DNA of 6,625 bases from Actinomycetes bacterium (GTDB lineage Bacteria > Actinomycetota > Acidimicrobiia > Acidimicrobiales > Palsa-688): the NCBI GenBank assembly GCA_021808425.1, contig JAKBBS010000181.1:1-6625 (forward strand). Direction: 5' to 3'. Each line of letters opens with the position of its first letter. The stretch's first letter is position 1. Shown piece by piece: positions 5,393-6,625 of this stretch. A program made the translations under genes and the position numbers. The notes beneath the pieces are model-generated. The model did no database searches. It was not told where the DNA came from and saw nothing but the letters and a program-made list of their open reading frames with translations.

Positions 5393-6625
5393 CTACGAGA
5401 CGTCTCGACGGAGACGCCGAAGCGCCAGGGAAGCGGCTGCGACACGGTCCCCGCTCGACGTAGCAGGCGAGGCGAGCAGTTCCACAGCGACGCGCCCATC
5501 CGAGTCGGAGGTGGCAGCGCCGGACGGCACCGTCTCAGTCGACCGGACAGCATGCAGCGCTGCGTCCCGGCGCCACCCGGCGAGGTCATCCATAACCGCT
5601 CGTGACTGCCAGACGAGAAGCTTCGACGGCGGCGGGGACGCTTCCATCGCAGACTTGAGCGTCGCCGTGATCCGATCGACCGGCGATCCGGGAGCACCTA
5701 GCGAGTCCCAGGCCATGACCGCGTCTGCGAGGTTGACCCCTCTGCCAGACAGAGGACTGACTGCCCGAAGCAGCTCAACTAGGCGGGTGACCCGCCGGAC
5801 CTCCGCCGTCAACGCAGTGGCAACCTCCGCCGCTGCGACCCCTGCCGTTGCGACCTCCACCGACACCGCAGCCGCGCCCCCCTCCGCAAGATCGCCGGGA
5901 AGATCCCTGTCGAGTCGCGCAACCGTTGCGATATCAGACTCCGCGCGCTCGCCGGGAGCGCTGACAGCACCTTCGAGGAGGTAGCCCCGGGCGAGACTCC
6001 CTACCGCAGCGCTCAACCGATCCCTCAGGTCCGCCTCTTCAGCGGCTTCAAAGCTTGCAGCGGCCTCGTCGAGGCGCGCCCAAAGCCTCCCGGCGTCACA
6101 CACACGCCTGGCAACCCAAAACGCTGTCGCCACGTCGGCGAGGCGCTTCCCGAGCTCGCCGGCCAAATCATGGGCCCACACGATCCCCATCCGGTCGACC
6201 ATCTCCCCCGCCACGTCGGTAGCGGCAAGCTGATTGCAGAGGCGGTGGCGGGGAATCAAATCCGAGAAGTCCCGGCGGAACTCCGAGGGAAAATAGGCGT
6301 GCACCGCCTCGGCGAACGCAGGATCGCACGAAACACCGCTCGACTCCATCGACTTGACGACGTCTGACTTGGCGTACGCGAGCAATGTCGCGAGCTCCGG
6401 CCTGATAAGCCCGGCGCCGGCTTTTCTTCGAACTTCGAACTCCGAGCGGTCCGGAAGGACTTCGACCCCACGGTCGATGGAACCTTCCGCCTCGAGCGCA
6501 TCGGCCAGGGACTCGTAAGCGTCCAGCTCGCGTTCGCTCCAACGCGCCGCCCGGTTCAGGGCCACGACGCTGTGGTCGACCTGTGCGAGGACTGCAGCTG
6601 CCACTTCGTCCTCCGCACGGCTCAG
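5393..6625 (-). CDS. NAD-specific glutamate dehydrogenase, large (180-kDa) type, C-terminal part
   Basis: Large NAD-dependent glutamate dehydrogenases oxidatively deaminate glutamate to 2-oxoglutarate and ammonia in the cytoplasm, usually in a catabolic direction. Only the last 410 codons are in the window; the frame is open to the right edge, and a full protein would be near 1,500-1,600 residues, so the catalytic and NAD-binding domains lie outside. The match rests on the C-terminal helical region: DRGVEVLPD, then GAGLIRPELATLLAYAK (6368-6418), YFPSEFRRDF, a HRLCNQLAATDVAGEMVDRMG-type stretch around 6185-6247 and the following helices, all characteristic of this class. The last 200 residues are Ala/Val-rich and low in recognisable similarity, with a run near 5800-5880. 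The gene is convergent with the thioesterase gene, stops 12 nt apart. An internal GTG at 6604 is not the true start. Confidence 0.9.
   Translation of the reverse strand: MSRAEDEVAAAVLAQVDHSVVALNRAARWSERELDAYESLADALEAEGSIDRGVEVLPDRSEFEVRRKAGAGLIRPELATLLAYAKSDVVKSMESSGVSCDPAFAEAVHAYFPSEFRRDFSDLIPRHRLCNQLAATDVAGEMVDRMGIVWAHDLAGELGKRLADVATAFWVARRVCDAGRLWARLDEAAASFEAAEEADLRDRLSAAVGSLARGYLLEGAVSAPGERAESDIATVARLDRDLPGDLAEGGAAAVSVEVATAGVAAAEVATALTAEVRRVTRLVELLRAVSPLSGRGVNLADAVMAWDSLGAPGSPVDRITATLKSAMEASPPPSKLLVWQSRAVMDDLAGWRRDAALHAVRSTETVPSGAATSDSDGRVAVELLASPATSSGDRVAAASLALRRLRRDVS
5396..5416. other. Overlapping inverted repeats at the convergent gene ends
   Basis: CGAGACGTCTCG (5396-5407) is a perfect 12-bp palindrome, and CGTCTC/GAGACG (5401-5406 and 5411-5416, 4-nt loop) can pair as an alternative stem. 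They lie within the last codons of the glutamate dehydrogenase gene, 16 nt after the stop of the thioesterase gene. With no T-tract on either side they are not classic intrinsic terminators, though a hairpin here could help end the murA-side transcript. Confidence 0.3.

Noticed and set aside
5381..5416. Intrinsic transcription terminator between the convergent genes
   Set aside because: Inverted repeats exist, but there is no T-tract on either strand; listed only as inverted repeats.
5511..5984. Plus-strand frame antisense to the glutamate dehydrogenase gene
   Set aside because: Ser/Ala/Thr-rich shadow; the minus frame has clear family motifs and continues to the window edge.
1..6625. tRNA genes, CRISPR array, insertion sequence, phage or defence system
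   Set aside because: No cloverleaf-like segment, regularly spaced repeat, transposase or integrase motif, or recognisable defence protein was seen; nearly all the sequence is accounted for by the listed genes.

Overview
The window is high-GC, densely packed bacterial chromosome. GC-rich third positions, GTG/TTG starts, a large-type NAD-glutamate dehydrogenase and a fosfomycin-insensitive-type MurA suggest a high-GC actinobacterium. An Acidimicrobiia-like lineage is a guess from the look of the proteins, not a demonstrated placement. I saw no tRNA, rRNA, CRISPR array, transposase or phage gene. This looks like ordinary chromosomal backbone with some unusual family members.

Layout, left to right. 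On the minus strand, 1-987 encodes most of a divergent exodeoxyribonuclease VII large subunit (xseA); its C-terminus lies beyond the left edge. A short divergent intergenic region (988-1076) holds a likely -10 element, a small hairpin and a clear Shine-Dalgarno. A plus-strand pair follows: a compact DEAD-box RNA helicase (1077-2267) and, 29 nt later, a membrane protein with an ion-channel-like layout and an altered selectivity-filter region (2297-3421). A small minus-strand gene for a single-pass membrane protein (3309-3635) overlaps the 3' end of the channel-like gene tail-to-tail by 113 bp. It diverges from murA (3753-5051), which appears to have a leaderless-type promoter. Eight nt after murA lies a short thioesterase-like gene (5060-5380). 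It is convergent, with a 12-nt gap, with the C-terminal part of a large NAD-specific glutamate dehydrogenase on the minus strand (5393-6625), whose start is beyond the right edge.

Functionally these are mostly housekeeping genes: DNA repair (ExoVII), RNA remodelling (helicase), the first committed step of peptidoglycan synthesis (MurA) and glutamate catabolism (GDH). The points most worth a second look are: MurA has Asp where fosfomycin-sensitive enzymes have Cys; MurA also has about 16 extra residues around a Cys-containing loop; the channel-like protein has TLGT where potassium channels have TVGYG; the thioesterase is a 106-residue half-protein whose N-terminus resembles the start of the full-length family joined to its C-terminal half; and the 113-bp antisense gene overlap. 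I found no convincing previously undescribed multi-gene system.
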